Assembly: GCF_019038435.1 (NCBI RefSeq) | Contig: NZ_JAGPOX010000021.1 | Span: forward strand, 21,101 to 85,100 | Source: Nocardia alni | Lineage (GTDB): Bacteria > Actinomycetota > Actinomycetes > Mycobacteriales > Mycobacteriaceae | DNA length: 64,000 bases | Direction of reading: 5' to 3' | Shown: positions 7,941 through 16,027 of the stretch, in pieces | Layout of the letters: every line of letters begins with the position of its first letter | Numbering within the stretch: position 1 is the stretch's first letter | Notes under the pieces: generated by a model | Databases searched by the model: none | What the model was told of the DNA's origin: nothing | The model's input: the letters and a program-made list of their open reading frames with translations, nothing else | Translations under genes and position numbers: made by a program

Positions 7941-9446
7941 TCAGGCTTGTGACCGGTCCTGCAGTGCGGCTCGGGCGAAGACGATGGCTTGAGGTGTCAG
8001 ATGCTGCGAGCCGCCTTGCCGGCGCAATAGCCCTAGGCTATCCAGTGTGTCCTTGACCGAATGCGCTGCGCGTGAGGCATCGGCTGCGGTGCATGGCCCG
8101 CCGTCGGACATGACCCAGCCGAGTGCGGCAAGATGCTGCGCGACTGTGTGGTCGATGCCGTCGGTCTCGGCACCCGCGGCCACGGCCACGAGATACAGCA
8201 GCCCGGCCTGCTGCTCGTGACGCTTCTTGGTCAGCGGCGCAACGCGTTCGGCCAGATGCCACCACAGTGCGACCGGGTCTTGGCTCCGCTCACGCGCCTT
8301 ACTGGTGACGTCGAGTCGGCCACGATGCTTCCGTAGCAACCCCATTCGTTGTGCCGATTCGCGCAGCCGCAGCACCTGCGGTGTCAAATCTTCGCGGTTG
8401 CCCTTGCCGATCCAGTGCTCGTCCATGCCGAGTTCGGTGAAGATCGACTCGACGATCCGGGGCGGAAGGTATCCGGCGGCGGACAGTTTCACACCATCGG
8501 CACCGACATGTTCGATTACGCACAGGTAGGGACGCACGGCCTGTGATACGGCGGTGGTGTCGACCAACACCGGTTCGGCTAGCGCGGCCCGATCGATCAA
8601 GGCGAGCAACCGCTTTCGCATGGGAGTCGGCAGACTACCCACCAGTTCCGCCAATGCGGGGGGCAGTTCGCGTCCGTTTTCAGGTTCGCTCGAACCAGTA
8701 TCGATTGTAGTCAGAATATCGTTGATCGCCTCAAAGTCCAAGGGAGTCAACCGATAGTGGGGAGGCACTTCTTCGCCATAGAGATCGAGGAATTCAGCCT
8801 GGGCCGCAGCGTGATCGGGGTGACTGGGATCGGTTGCGGCGGCGACAAGTTCGTAGCCCTCCGTGCCGCCGCAGTCCTCCAGCGGACCGGGCCGGCGGCC
8901 GCCGGTGCAGACAACGCGAGGTGCGGCGGGCGTATGTGGCAGAACGGCTTCGAGTTTGATCGTATGCTGCCAGTCGTCACCGAAGTCGTAGCAGTAGTAC
9001 AAGACGTCGCCGATCTCGGCGAGTACCTCGTCGAGGCGGACCTGTTCCTCGGGGATGCCGGGTTCACCCTCCTCAACCTGAAACGGGCACAGGTAGTACT
9101 CCGTTCGGCGATCGTAATACGTTGGTCCGCTGCCGAATTGATGCAGATGGCTGTCTGTCCACCCGAACGCTGTCTGGATCACCTCATGCAGCTCGTTCAG
9201 GAATAGATCCGAGGACAGCTCGAGTCGGCGCCACACCGGAGGCTTGGTGCCGCGAAGGTCTACGCGGACACGATATTTCCTGAGCTCGGTACGTCGCGGA
9301 CGCCGTCGCGAGGGTGCTGGCTCGGCGGGTTGCTCGCCGAGCGTCGCCCCGGCCGCCAGGAGCTGTCCCAGTACGTAACGCAGGTCGTCGGGGGACATGG
9401 CATCGAGAGCTTCCCCGATCCCATGTGGCAGGTCCTTGCGTGACAT
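7941..9446 (-). CDS. Plasmid pRiA4b ORF-3 family protein
   Basis: 501 residues. The PRiA4_ORF3 domain spans about 55-240 (KYRVRVDLRGTKPPVWRRLE, ELHEVIQTAFGWTDSHLHQF, YDFGDDWQHTIKLE, CGGTEGYE), followed by a long helical C-terminal region. The family is common on plasmids and in accessory regions; the molecular function is not established. It starts 9 bases after the end of the 111-residue gene on the same strand, so the two form an operon. No ribosome site is visible before its ATG, which fits translation coupled to the upstream gene. Confidence 0.88.
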   Translation of the reverse strand: MSRKDLPHGIGEALDAMSPDDLRYVLGQLLAAGATLGEQPAEPAPSRRRPRRTELRKYRVRVDLRGTKPPVWRRLELSSDLFLNELHEVIQTAFGWTDSHLHQFGSGPTYYDRRTEYYLCPFQVEEGEPGIPEEQVRLDEVLAEIGDVLYYCYDFGDDWQHTIKLEAVLPHTPAAPRVVCTGGRRPGPLEDCGGTEGYELVAAATDPSHPDHAAAQAEFLDLYGEEVPPHYRLTPLDFEAINDILTTIDTGSSEPENGRELPPALAELVGSLPTPMRKRLLALIDRAALAEPVLVDTTAVSQAVRPYLCVIEHVGADGVKLSAAGYLPPRIVESIFTELGMDEHWIGKGNREDLTPQVLRLRESAQRMGLLRKHRGRLDVTSKARERSQDPVALWWHLAERVAPLTKKRHEQQAGLLYLVAVAAGAETDGIDHTVAQHLAALGWVMSDGGPCTAADASRAAHSVKDTLDSLGLLRRQGGSQHLTPQAIVFARAALQDRSQA

Positions 9447-9455
9447 GTCGGCAGG

Positions 9456-9791
9456 CTACACCGGGCGTGTCGGCGGTCCGTCGGAAAGTCTGGCTCGGGC
9501 GATTTTCTCACGCGGCGGTGCGGTCAGCGTTTGTATGGCCGCTGCTTTTTGCGGGCATTCGTCGACACGACACCCCCTGTGGCGCTCGATAGTTCGGTGA
9601 GATTCTTCCACGCTCAGGGGGACCTCGGGTGCTTCGTGGGGCCATCCGGCAGGCCAAAGCCCAGCGTCGACGATCTGGGCGCGGAATTGGGCGCGTCTCC
9701 GCTCTGCGTGCCATTCGGCTTGGACGCGGTCGATGATGGCCTGCACCGAGTTGTGGTCCGGTTCGTGTCCTCGCCGCCAGTTGAACGTCAT
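9456..9791 (-). CDS. Conserved hypothetical protein, first gene of a two-gene operon
   Basis: 111 residues, acidic and charged, with two cysteines (CRVDECPQKAAAIQTL) and no membrane segment. AGGGGTGAG lies before the ATG. I recognise no domain. It precedes the pRiA4b ORF-3 gene by 9 bases and is divergent from the HTH regulator at 10037. The CCGGACA repeats in the shared upstream region could control it. Confidence 0.7.
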   Translation of the reverse strand: MTFNWRRGHEPDHNSVQAIIDRVQAEWHAERRRAQFRAQIVDAGLWPAGWPHEAPEVPLSVEESHRTIERHRGCRVDECPQKAAAIQTLTAPPREKIARARLSDGPPTRPV

Positions 9792-9910
9792 CGCATCTCA
9801 CCCCTGGTATGTCATGTGTCGCTGGACTATGGAAGGCGGCCCGGCATCGAGGACTTCGAGGGCGCGGTGTCGACTCGATGCCGGAGCCAGGTGCAATGTT
9901 TTCGCTGTGG

Positions 9911-9940
9911 CGCCGGACATTTCCGGACATGGCCGGACAG
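9911..9940. repeat. Helically phased CCGGACA iterons
   Basis: Three exact copies of CCGGACA at 9913, 9923 and 9933 lie exactly 10 bases apart, and a fourth is at 9984. They sit between two divergent transcription units, 47-124 bases before the HTH regulator start. A 10-base period puts every copy on one face of the helix, as expected for cooperative binding of a regulator. Confidence 0.7.
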
Positions 9941-10036
9941 GAACCGGCTGAATCGGCGACTACTGCTCTTACTGCAGGCGCAGCCGGACAAAGACCGTCT
10001 AGAGTGGCGATCACTACTTTTCCGCAGGGGGCTGTT

Positions 10037-11290
10037 ATGGCTTTCGTCGCGATATGGACTTGGGAAGACTGCGTTGCGCTACGTCGCGCTTACGGCATGA
10101 AACAGGGCACGTTCGCACGCACACTCGGCGTGGCCGAGCGATCGGTCAGACGTTGGGAGAAGGACGCGACGCCGGTCGGCGGGCTCGGACAAGCCGCTTA
10201 CGCAACGATGCTCGCAAAGGCTCCGCAGGAGGTCGTGGAGCGGTTCGAGTGTCTACGTCGGAATGAGGACGACGTGAATCGTCGAAAAGCGTTGAAGATC
10301 AGTGCCTTCGGAGTTGGCGCGTTGGCCGCGTTGGGACTCGGCGATGCGGCCGAACGGGCGGCATGGTTGATGTCCGGTGCAGGCCGACCGGACATCGAGG
10401 CGGTGTCGTTGCTGCGTTCGACACTGCACCAGGCAATGCAACTGGATGACATGCTGGGCTCTCCCGCAGCGCAGGGCATGGTCATCGCCCAACAGCAGGT
10501 CACGGAGGCGATGCTGCGGGACTGTCCGGCCTCGCTGCGGTCAGAGGTGATGTCGCTGTACGCCGAATGGACCGGTCTAGCAGGATCTTTGGCCTGGGAT
10601 GGGCAAGATTATCCAACTGCGGCACGCCTGTATACCCAAGCGCGAGAGAACGCCCACGAGGCCGAGGACTCGGATCTCGGCGCGTACATGCTGTGCCACC
10701 TGTCGCAGCTGGAGACCTGGCAACGCCGGCCACGCATAGCAGTCGACTACGCGGTCGCGGCGCGTAGCTGGGTGGCGCAATCACAAGACCGGCACCTGCG
10801 AGCGTACGTCGCAATACGCAATGCTGAAGCCGCGGCGATCGCAGGACAACGATCGGCATGTTTGGAGGCGCTCGACGAGGCCGACTCGATGCTCGTCGGC
10901 ATCGAGCCGTGCCATCCGTCCCAAAGCCGCGCCTACTTCATGGGCGCGGGGATCCAGGAGAGCTATCGGGGCAATTGCCTGGCCGTCCTGGGCGATGCCG
11001 TCCGCGCGGTGGAGGCATCTCGACACGCGCTGGCGACCATGCCATCGAACTATGTGCGAGACCGGGCGGTCACGCTCCTGGAATTGGAACGCGGCCTGAT
11101 CCAGCTCGACGAAATCGAGGAGGCGGCCGGCGCGGTCGCCGAAGCGGCCGTCTTGGCGGTGCAGAACCGCTCACCGAGACTCGCAGGTGCGATTGTCCAG
11201 GGACGGCATCACCTGTCACCGTGGGCCGATACGCGGTCAGTCAGGGAACTGGACGCCGCGCTAGCGGCCCGCGATATCGTGATCGCATGA
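10037..11290 (+). CDS. HTH transcriptional regulator with helical repeat C-terminus
   Basis: 417 residues. Residues 6-50 form an XRE-type helix-turn-helix (WEDCVALRRAYGMKQGTFAR, then VAERSVRRWEKD). From about 125 onward the protein is helical and TPR-like (SLAWDGQDYPTAARLYTQAR, YMLCHLSQLETWQRRPRIA). This type is common in Streptomyces and Nocardia as a regulator of neighbouring accessory genes. The ATG at 10037 follows CAGGGGGC and is preferred over starts up to 76 codons upstream, which would run through the CCGGACA repeats. It overlaps the next gene by ATGA. Confidence 0.82.
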   Translation: MAFVAIWTWEDCVALRRAYGMKQGTFARTLGVAERSVRRWEKDATPVGGLGQAAYATMLAKAPQEVVERFECLRRNEDDVNRRKALKISAFGVGALAALGLGDAAERAAWLMSGAGRPDIEAVSLLRSTLHQAMQLDDMLGSPAAQGMVIAQQQVTEAMLRDCPASLRSEVMSLYAEWTGLAGSLAWDGQDYPTAARLYTQARENAHEAEDSDLGAYMLCHLSQLETWQRRPRIAVDYAVAARSWVAQSQDRHLRAYVAIRNAEAAAIAGQRSACLEALDEADSMLVGIEPCHPSQSRAYFMGAGIQESYRGNCLAVLGDAVRAVEASRHALATMPSNYVRDRAVTLLELERGLIQLDEIEEAAGAVAEAAVLAVQNRSPRLAGAIVQGRHHLSPWADTRSVRELDAALAARDIVIA

Positions 11291-11622
11291 GCGCCGACCG
11301 CGAAGCCGAGGTGATGTCGCAGCTCGAACGTGCCCGCGCCCGACTCGTTGCGACCGGGGAACTGGACACGCTCGGATCGGGAGGGCGGACACCGCCGCGG
11401 TCGGAGGTGTTTCGGAAGGCCTCGGCCGATATTCATGTGGCAGAGCAAGCACGCAATCGGTTCCTCGTCGAGCTAGTTGGGGATACGGATACTGTTCCGC
11501 TCGGACTCGCGGAACGATTGGGTTTGACCGGGCGTGAGGCTGTGCATGTACTGAATACGGCACGGAGCGGGACGCAACTAATGCGTGAACACGTACTCGG
11601 TCGGCTCTGGGCAGTCGGCTAA
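11287..11622 (+). CDS. Small protein coupled to the HTH regulator
   Basis: 111 residues starting at an ATGA overlap with the regulator, so the two are co-translated. The sequence is helical. The C-terminal half (FLVELVGDTDTVPLGLAERL, then GREAVHVLNTAR) could form a small helix-turn-helix, but no named family is recognised. It is likely a partner or modulator of the regulator. Confidence 0.65.
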   Translation: MSADREAEVMSQLERARARLVATGELDTLGSGGRTPPRSEVFRKASADIHVAEQARNRFLVELVGDTDTVPLGLAERLGLTGREAVHVLNTARSGTQLMREHVLGRLWAVG

Positions 11623-11674
11623 GCAGCGCTGTGTTACTTTGCTCTGTTGTCATCGAACGCACTGCAGGGGACGT

Positions 11675-13741
11675 ATGGATTCGGATTCACAGCTGTACAA
11701 GACGGCGCAGCTGTCATCGAACTTTGGTTACTTGGCAGCCCGAGATTCGCTCTTGTTCCTCCTGGGGGCGTCTGCAGAGGCACACGTGTATTCGGACCCC
11801 ATGGCCGCGATGGTAAAGGCCAGGCAGTTCGTTGAGCGACTGACTGAGCTACTCTGGGCCGCTTTTGCTGTGAGCGGTAAACCTGGCAATCTCAGCCAGC
11901 GGATACAAGTTCTACAGGCTCGGGGCTTGATTAGCGACGTCGTCAGTGACTTGTTCACCGACGTCCGTCTGACCGGCAATTCCGCAGCACACGACAACCT
12001 CGACGACAAGAGTGCAGCCCTGAGGCTCGTTTACGAGTGTTACCAGCTGGGTGTATGGTTCGAACGCACGATCTCTGACGACAGACAGCTACCGCCATTC
12101 GTGCCGCCAGCGCTTTCTGGCAATGAGCAAGCAACAGCCTCCGAGCAGCTGAAGCGCGAGTTGGAGGCATACCGGGAAGAGCTTATTGGCATTCGGTTTA
12201 CCGTCGATGAGCAGTCTATGAAGCTTGACCAGCAGTCAGCATGGATACAGGCAGAATCGCAAGCCCGCAGCGTCGCCGACCATGAGATTCACCAGGCCAT
12301 CGCCGACCAAGCTGAACTTCGCGAGCTGGTCCGCTCTTTGTCCGACCAGGTCAGCCAACTCACCGCCACAGCCACCAAACTCGGCACTTCTGATATCCCC
12401 TTCGACGCCGCCACGCTCCTATCACGTGCCAGGTTCTCTAGTGACCGGCTACTTGCTGAGAAGTTATGGCAGATCGCGACAGTACTGCGAGATGAGGGGG
12501 TGTCCGCTATCGACTATGCCGACCAGCTTTCGCTCCTGCTGACTCTCAAGGTTGCCGATGAGCAGTCTGGAAGCCAGAAGGCCCGGCTTACGGTGCCGGC
12601 TCACCTCGGATGGCAATCGTTGCGGAATCTTGAAGACGAAAACCTAATGGGGCAGTACAGTCACATTCTCCACGAACTTGCTCAGTTGGGAAATCCGTTC
12701 ACCAAGATTACCGAAGTAGGCAAGACCGTCCGTCGACCGACGACCCTGCGCGATATCATCAAACTGATTGACCAGCACACCTGGTCACAGCCGGCCCCAG
12801 CCGACGGCACACCTGACGGTGCGTTCGACGCGCTACTCGATCGATTCGCCGCAGACGTCCGTTCCGGAACGAGTCAGCACTTCACCCCTCGCCCGCTGAT
12901 CGACACGATCGTAGCGTGCGCGGCCCCTGAACCGCACGATACGATTGTCGACCCTGCTTGTGGGAGCGGTGGATTCCTCATTAGTGCGTATGAGTACTTG
13001 GAACACAAATATGGCTCCGCGCTGAGTGCAGATCAGATCGAGCACTTGGCCGACGGTGGCATCAGCGGTATCGAATTCGACTCTAAAACAGCCCTGCTTG
13101 CTCGGATGAACATGTTTCTGCATGGGATCGGCCGAGTCGACGGGGGTGATTTAATCGAAGCCGATAACGCTTTAGCCGCACGGCCTCGTCGCCGCGCCTC
13201 TCTCGTGCTGTCATCTCCACCCTTCGGTATGGAAGCTTGGGATAAACAAGGCGAGACAACGCAAGGCCATTGGGTCACTACAACGAACCAGCCAGTCAAC
13301 TGGGTGCAATACGTGTATTCGCTGTTGCGTATCGGCGGACGAGCCGCAATCGTCGTACCTGACAACTTCATGTTCGCCAGCGGTGTCGGCGAGACGGTTC
13401 GGCGGCGATTACTAGAGGAGTGCGACGTGCATACAATCCTCCGCCTGCCCACAGGCATATTCTATGCTGCCGGACTCAAGGCGAACGTCCTGTTCTTCGA
13501 TAAGATTGCTCGACGTGGAGGGAACCCCGCAACGCGCCAGTTGTGGGCCTATGATCTCCGTAGTCGCGGGATGTTCACCCGGGAGCATCCCCTACAGCAC
13601 TCCGATCTCAGAGACTTTCTGGACATGTATAAACCAGGTCAGCCTAGAGCGTTCCGAACCGAATCTGATCAATTCCGTATGTTCAGCTATGAAAAACTAT
13701 CCGAAAGGCCCCAATTCAACCTGGATCTTGTCTGGCTGTAG
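11675..13741 (+). CDS. DUF4145-HsdM fusion: type I-like N6-adenine DNA methyltransferase
   Basis: 688 residues. Residues 1-130 are a DUF4145 domain of the kind found at the N-terminus of HsdR (NFGYLAARDSLLFLLGA, AMVKARQFVERLTELL, DVRLTGNSAAHDN, YQLGVWFERT). A coiled coil covers about 150-245. Then comes an HsdM helical part (LAEKLWQIATVLRDEGVSAI) and an N6_Mtase domain: FTPRPLIDTIV, SAM motif I DPACGSGGFL (near 426), and motif IV SSPPFGM (near 513; S replaces the usual N). CAGGGGACGT precedes the ATG at 11675. No HsdS or HsdR is nearby; an Mrr-type nuclease follows at 124 bases. It may be an unusual restriction-modification pair. Confidence 0.88.
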   Translation: MDSDSQLYKTAQLSSNFGYLAARDSLLFLLGASAEAHVYSDPMAAMVKARQFVERLTELLWAAFAVSGKPGNLSQRIQVLQARGLISDVVSDLFTDVRLTGNSAAHDNLDDKSAALRLVYECYQLGVWFERTISDDRQLPPFVPPALSGNEQATASEQLKRELEAYREELIGIRFTVDEQSMKLDQQSAWIQAESQARSVADHEIHQAIADQAELRELVRSLSDQVSQLTATATKLGTSDIPFDAATLLSRARFSSDRLLAEKLWQIATVLRDEGVSAIDYADQLSLLLTLKVADEQSGSQKARLTVPAHLGWQSLRNLEDENLMGQYSHILHELAQLGNPFTKITEVGKTVRRPTTLRDIIKLIDQHTWSQPAPADGTPDGAFDALLDRFAADVRSGTSQHFTPRPLIDTIVACAAPEPHDTIVDPACGSGGFLISAYEYLEHKYGSALSADQIEHLADGGISGIEFDSKTALLARMNMFLHGIGRVDGGDLIEADNALAARPRRRASLVLSSPPFGMEAWDKQGETTQGHWVTTTNQPVNWVQYVYSLLRIGGRAAIVVPDNFMFASGVGETVRRRLLEECDVHTILRLPTGIFYAAGLKANVLFFDKIARRGGNPATRQLWAYDLRSRGMFTREHPLQHSDLRDFLDMYKPGQPRAFRTESDQFRMFSYEKLSERPQFNLDLVWL

Positions 13742-13864
13742 GCCGGAGACGACCTCTACTACCATCTCCCGCAAGAAGTGGGAGCCGGGCAGAAATGCTG
13801 TATACATAAATTACCACAATCGCAGCGCCCAGTATCCGAAGGCTGCTCGAACACAGGGGGAACC

Positions 13865-14797
13865 ATGACTGCAGGCCAAGTCACCGAGATGCGTGAATGG
13901 TACAGGTTTCTCACGCCGATCTTGGAGGTGATGAGCGATGGCAGGATTTGGAAAAAACGCGAACTCGAAAACGCCGTCCTGGACCGTATCCACATGCCGG
14001 CCGAGCAGCGTGCCGAGATGCTGCCATCCGGACAGCAACGCTCACTGAACCGAATCGGCTGGGCATCGAGTGGTTTGTATCGTGCCGAGCTCATTGCCAA
14101 ACCAGCCAAGGCGCATTATGTTATTACCGATGCCGGGCGTGCTGCTCTCGTAGAATATCCGACAGGCCTCGACGAGCGGACTCTGAAGAGCCTACCCGCA
14201 TATCAGGCCAATACTGCGATGAGATCCCGTGCAGTGCTAGCGAGCCTCGAAGCAGCGCCTGCGGAACCGATTAACTCGGCCGACCCCATTGAACAGATCG
14301 AATCCGGCATCACCCGTATTCACGCCGACGTCGCTGCAGAGCTACTCAAGCGACTGCGCGATCAAACCCCACACGATTTTGAGCAGTCTGTACTCGACGT
14401 GCTTATCGCCATGGGGTACGGCGGCGCCGAAAAGCGAGCTGTCCGAATAGGGGGAAGCGGAGATGGAGGTGTGGATGGCGTCATCGACCAGGACCCACTT
14501 GGCCTCGACCGGATTCACGTCCAGGCCAAACGGTATGGAGCCGAAAACATCGTACAACGACCGACACTCCAATCCTTTGTCGGGGCGCTGCATGGCGTCG
14601 GCGCCTCTCGGGGTGTATTCATTACGACAAGCAGCTTCTCTAAAGGTGCACATGAATACGCGAATTCGATCAAGAATACCCGGGTCGTCCTCATCGATGG
14701 CGAAAGGCTGACGTCTCTGATGATCAAGTACGGGGTGGGCGTACAGGAACGGAAGGTGATCCCCATCGTTGAGGTCGACGACGACTACTTCGAGTAA
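13865..14797 (+). CDS. mrr: Mrr-type restriction endonuclease
   Basis: 310 residues. Residues 1-90 are the Mrr_N winged helix (REWYRFLTPILEVMSDGRIW, then LNRIGWASSGLYRAELI). Residues 165-300 are the PD-(D/E)xK Mrr_cat domain, with FEQSVLDVLIAMGYGG, the catalytic Asp in GGVDGVIDQD (near 201) and QAK in RIHVQAKRYG (near 220). Mrr enzymes cut modified DNA. Here the gene lies directly after a fused adenine methylase on the same strand, so it may instead be a cognate nuclease. The ATG at 13865 follows CAGGGGGAACC and is preferred over the upstream in-frame start at 13778. Confidence 0.92.
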   Translation: MTAGQVTEMREWYRFLTPILEVMSDGRIWKKRELENAVLDRIHMPAEQRAEMLPSGQQRSLNRIGWASSGLYRAELIAKPAKAHYVITDAGRAALVEYPTGLDERTLKSLPAYQANTAMRSRAVLASLEAAPAEPINSADPIEQIESGITRIHADVAAELLKRLRDQTPHDFEQSVLDVLIAMGYGGAEKRAVRIGGSGDGGVDGVIDQDPLGLDRIHVQAKRYGAENIVQRPTLQSFVGALHGVGASRGVFITTSSFSKGAHEYANSIKNTRVVLIDGERLTSLMIKYGVGVQERKVIPIVEVDDDYFE

Positions 14798-14819
14798 CTT
14801 CTTCTAGTTAGCGAATCAG

Positions 14820-14933
14820 TTAGGCGATCTTTGTGTCGTGGGGGATCGCCGTGGCACGGAGGTGGGCGAGCACTTCTTCGATCGCATCAATTTCCGCTGC
14901 GGAGAACAACTCTTCAGGTCCACGCGGAGTCAT
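14820..14933 (-). pseudogene. Possible gene fragment, minus strand
   Basis: A 37-codon frame (start MTPRGPEELFSAAEIDAIEE) with normal actinobacterial codon use. It reads as the end of a larger gene whose upstream part has been replaced by the jetC remnant, which begins near 14976 on the other strand. It could also be a tiny gene. Product unknown. Confidence 0.3.
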
Positions 14934-14975
14934 GCTACTGAATGGTGGATCGTAGAGTGCGACACTCGCCGTCAT

Positions 14976-15668
14976 CTGGCAGCCAGGATCCGCCAGGCCA
15001 ACGAGCTGGTGGACAACATGAACGCCCGATTGGAGAAGGTCCGAACAGCCTCGAACGTATCGGTCAAACTGGTCTGGCAGGTCGCTCCCGATCTGCCTCC
15101 CGGCACCAAAGCGGCCCGCGACCTCCTCCTGAAGGACCCCATCCGGCTCACGGAGACCGATCACGAAGCCCTGCATCGTTTCCTGCGCGACCGCATCGAG
15201 GAGGCCAAGGCCGACGACACCGCCACAAGCTGGGAACAACAACTGGCCCAGGTCTTCGATTACACCGCATGGCATCGATTCGTCGTCAAAGTAGACCGCG
15301 GCAACGGCGAGGGCTACCAGTTGCTCACCAAGAAACTCCACGGCGCCCTCTCCGGCGGCGAAAAGGCCATAGCCCTGCATCTACCACTCTTCGCAGCCGT
15401 AGCCGCACACTACGAGGCCACACCACAGGCGCCGCGTGTGATCATGCTGGACGAGGTGTTCGTCGGTGTGGATACCACCAATCGCGGCCAGATCTTCGCA
15501 CTCCTCGCGGCTTTGGACCTCGACCTCGTACTCACTTCCGACCATGAGTGGTGCACGTATGCTGAGCTGAGCGGGATCGGGATCCATCAGATCCTCACGG
15601 GAGGCGGGGACGATGCGGTGACCACAGCGCGATTTACCTGGGACGGAACGGAATTGACGTCGGATTGA
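14976..15668 (+). pseudogene. 3' remnant of a Wadjet-type JetC (TIGR02680-like) ATPase
   Basis: About 230 codons matching the C-terminal end of the very large SMC/SbcC-like ATPase TIGR02680. It has RIRQANELVDNMNARLEKVR, a signature LSGGEKAIALHLPLFAAVAA (ABC signature), and Walker B/D-loop VIMLDEVFVGVDTTNRGQ followed by ALDLDLVLTSDHEW. The usual protein exceeds 1300 residues; here Walker A, the hinge and all N-terminal parts are missing. To my knowledge this ATPase works with DUF2397, DUF2398 and DUF2399 proteins in Wadjet-type plasmid defence. None of these is present, so the fragment is almost surely dead. Confidence 0.85.
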
Positions 15669-16027
15669 GGCGACTCACCGAGTCGCGACGGTGGCCTGCA
15701 GGTGACAGGTCGATGCCGATCGAGTTGCGATGCAGTCCTTGCCATGGAGACGTCGGATGGACAAGGTCGGATAGGACTGCGGCCGTTCGGATTCGGCTCC
15801 CCGGCGCGCTCACTTCGATTGTCAAGGCACGGTTCGGTGACGACACGGTTGCTGCAGTACGACGACGCACGTAACGAATGCTCCAGAAGTTCGCATACAA
15901 CGCAGCGAGACTAGATCAGTTGCCTGGTGACGGTGCATACTGTTCGACTCGGACAGATACGGGTGGGCTGCGGGGGCCGTGCGCAGTCTTGTGCAGGGTG
16001 TGAATTTTCTCCGAGAGGTGCTGCCGC
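15669..16027. other. Intergenic region before the helicase gene
   Basis: 359 bases. A small hairpin with 6-bp arms (15669-15674 and 15680-15685) follows the jetC fragment. No gene or clear operator is seen. The promoter of the helicase operon must lie here. Confidence 0.4.
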
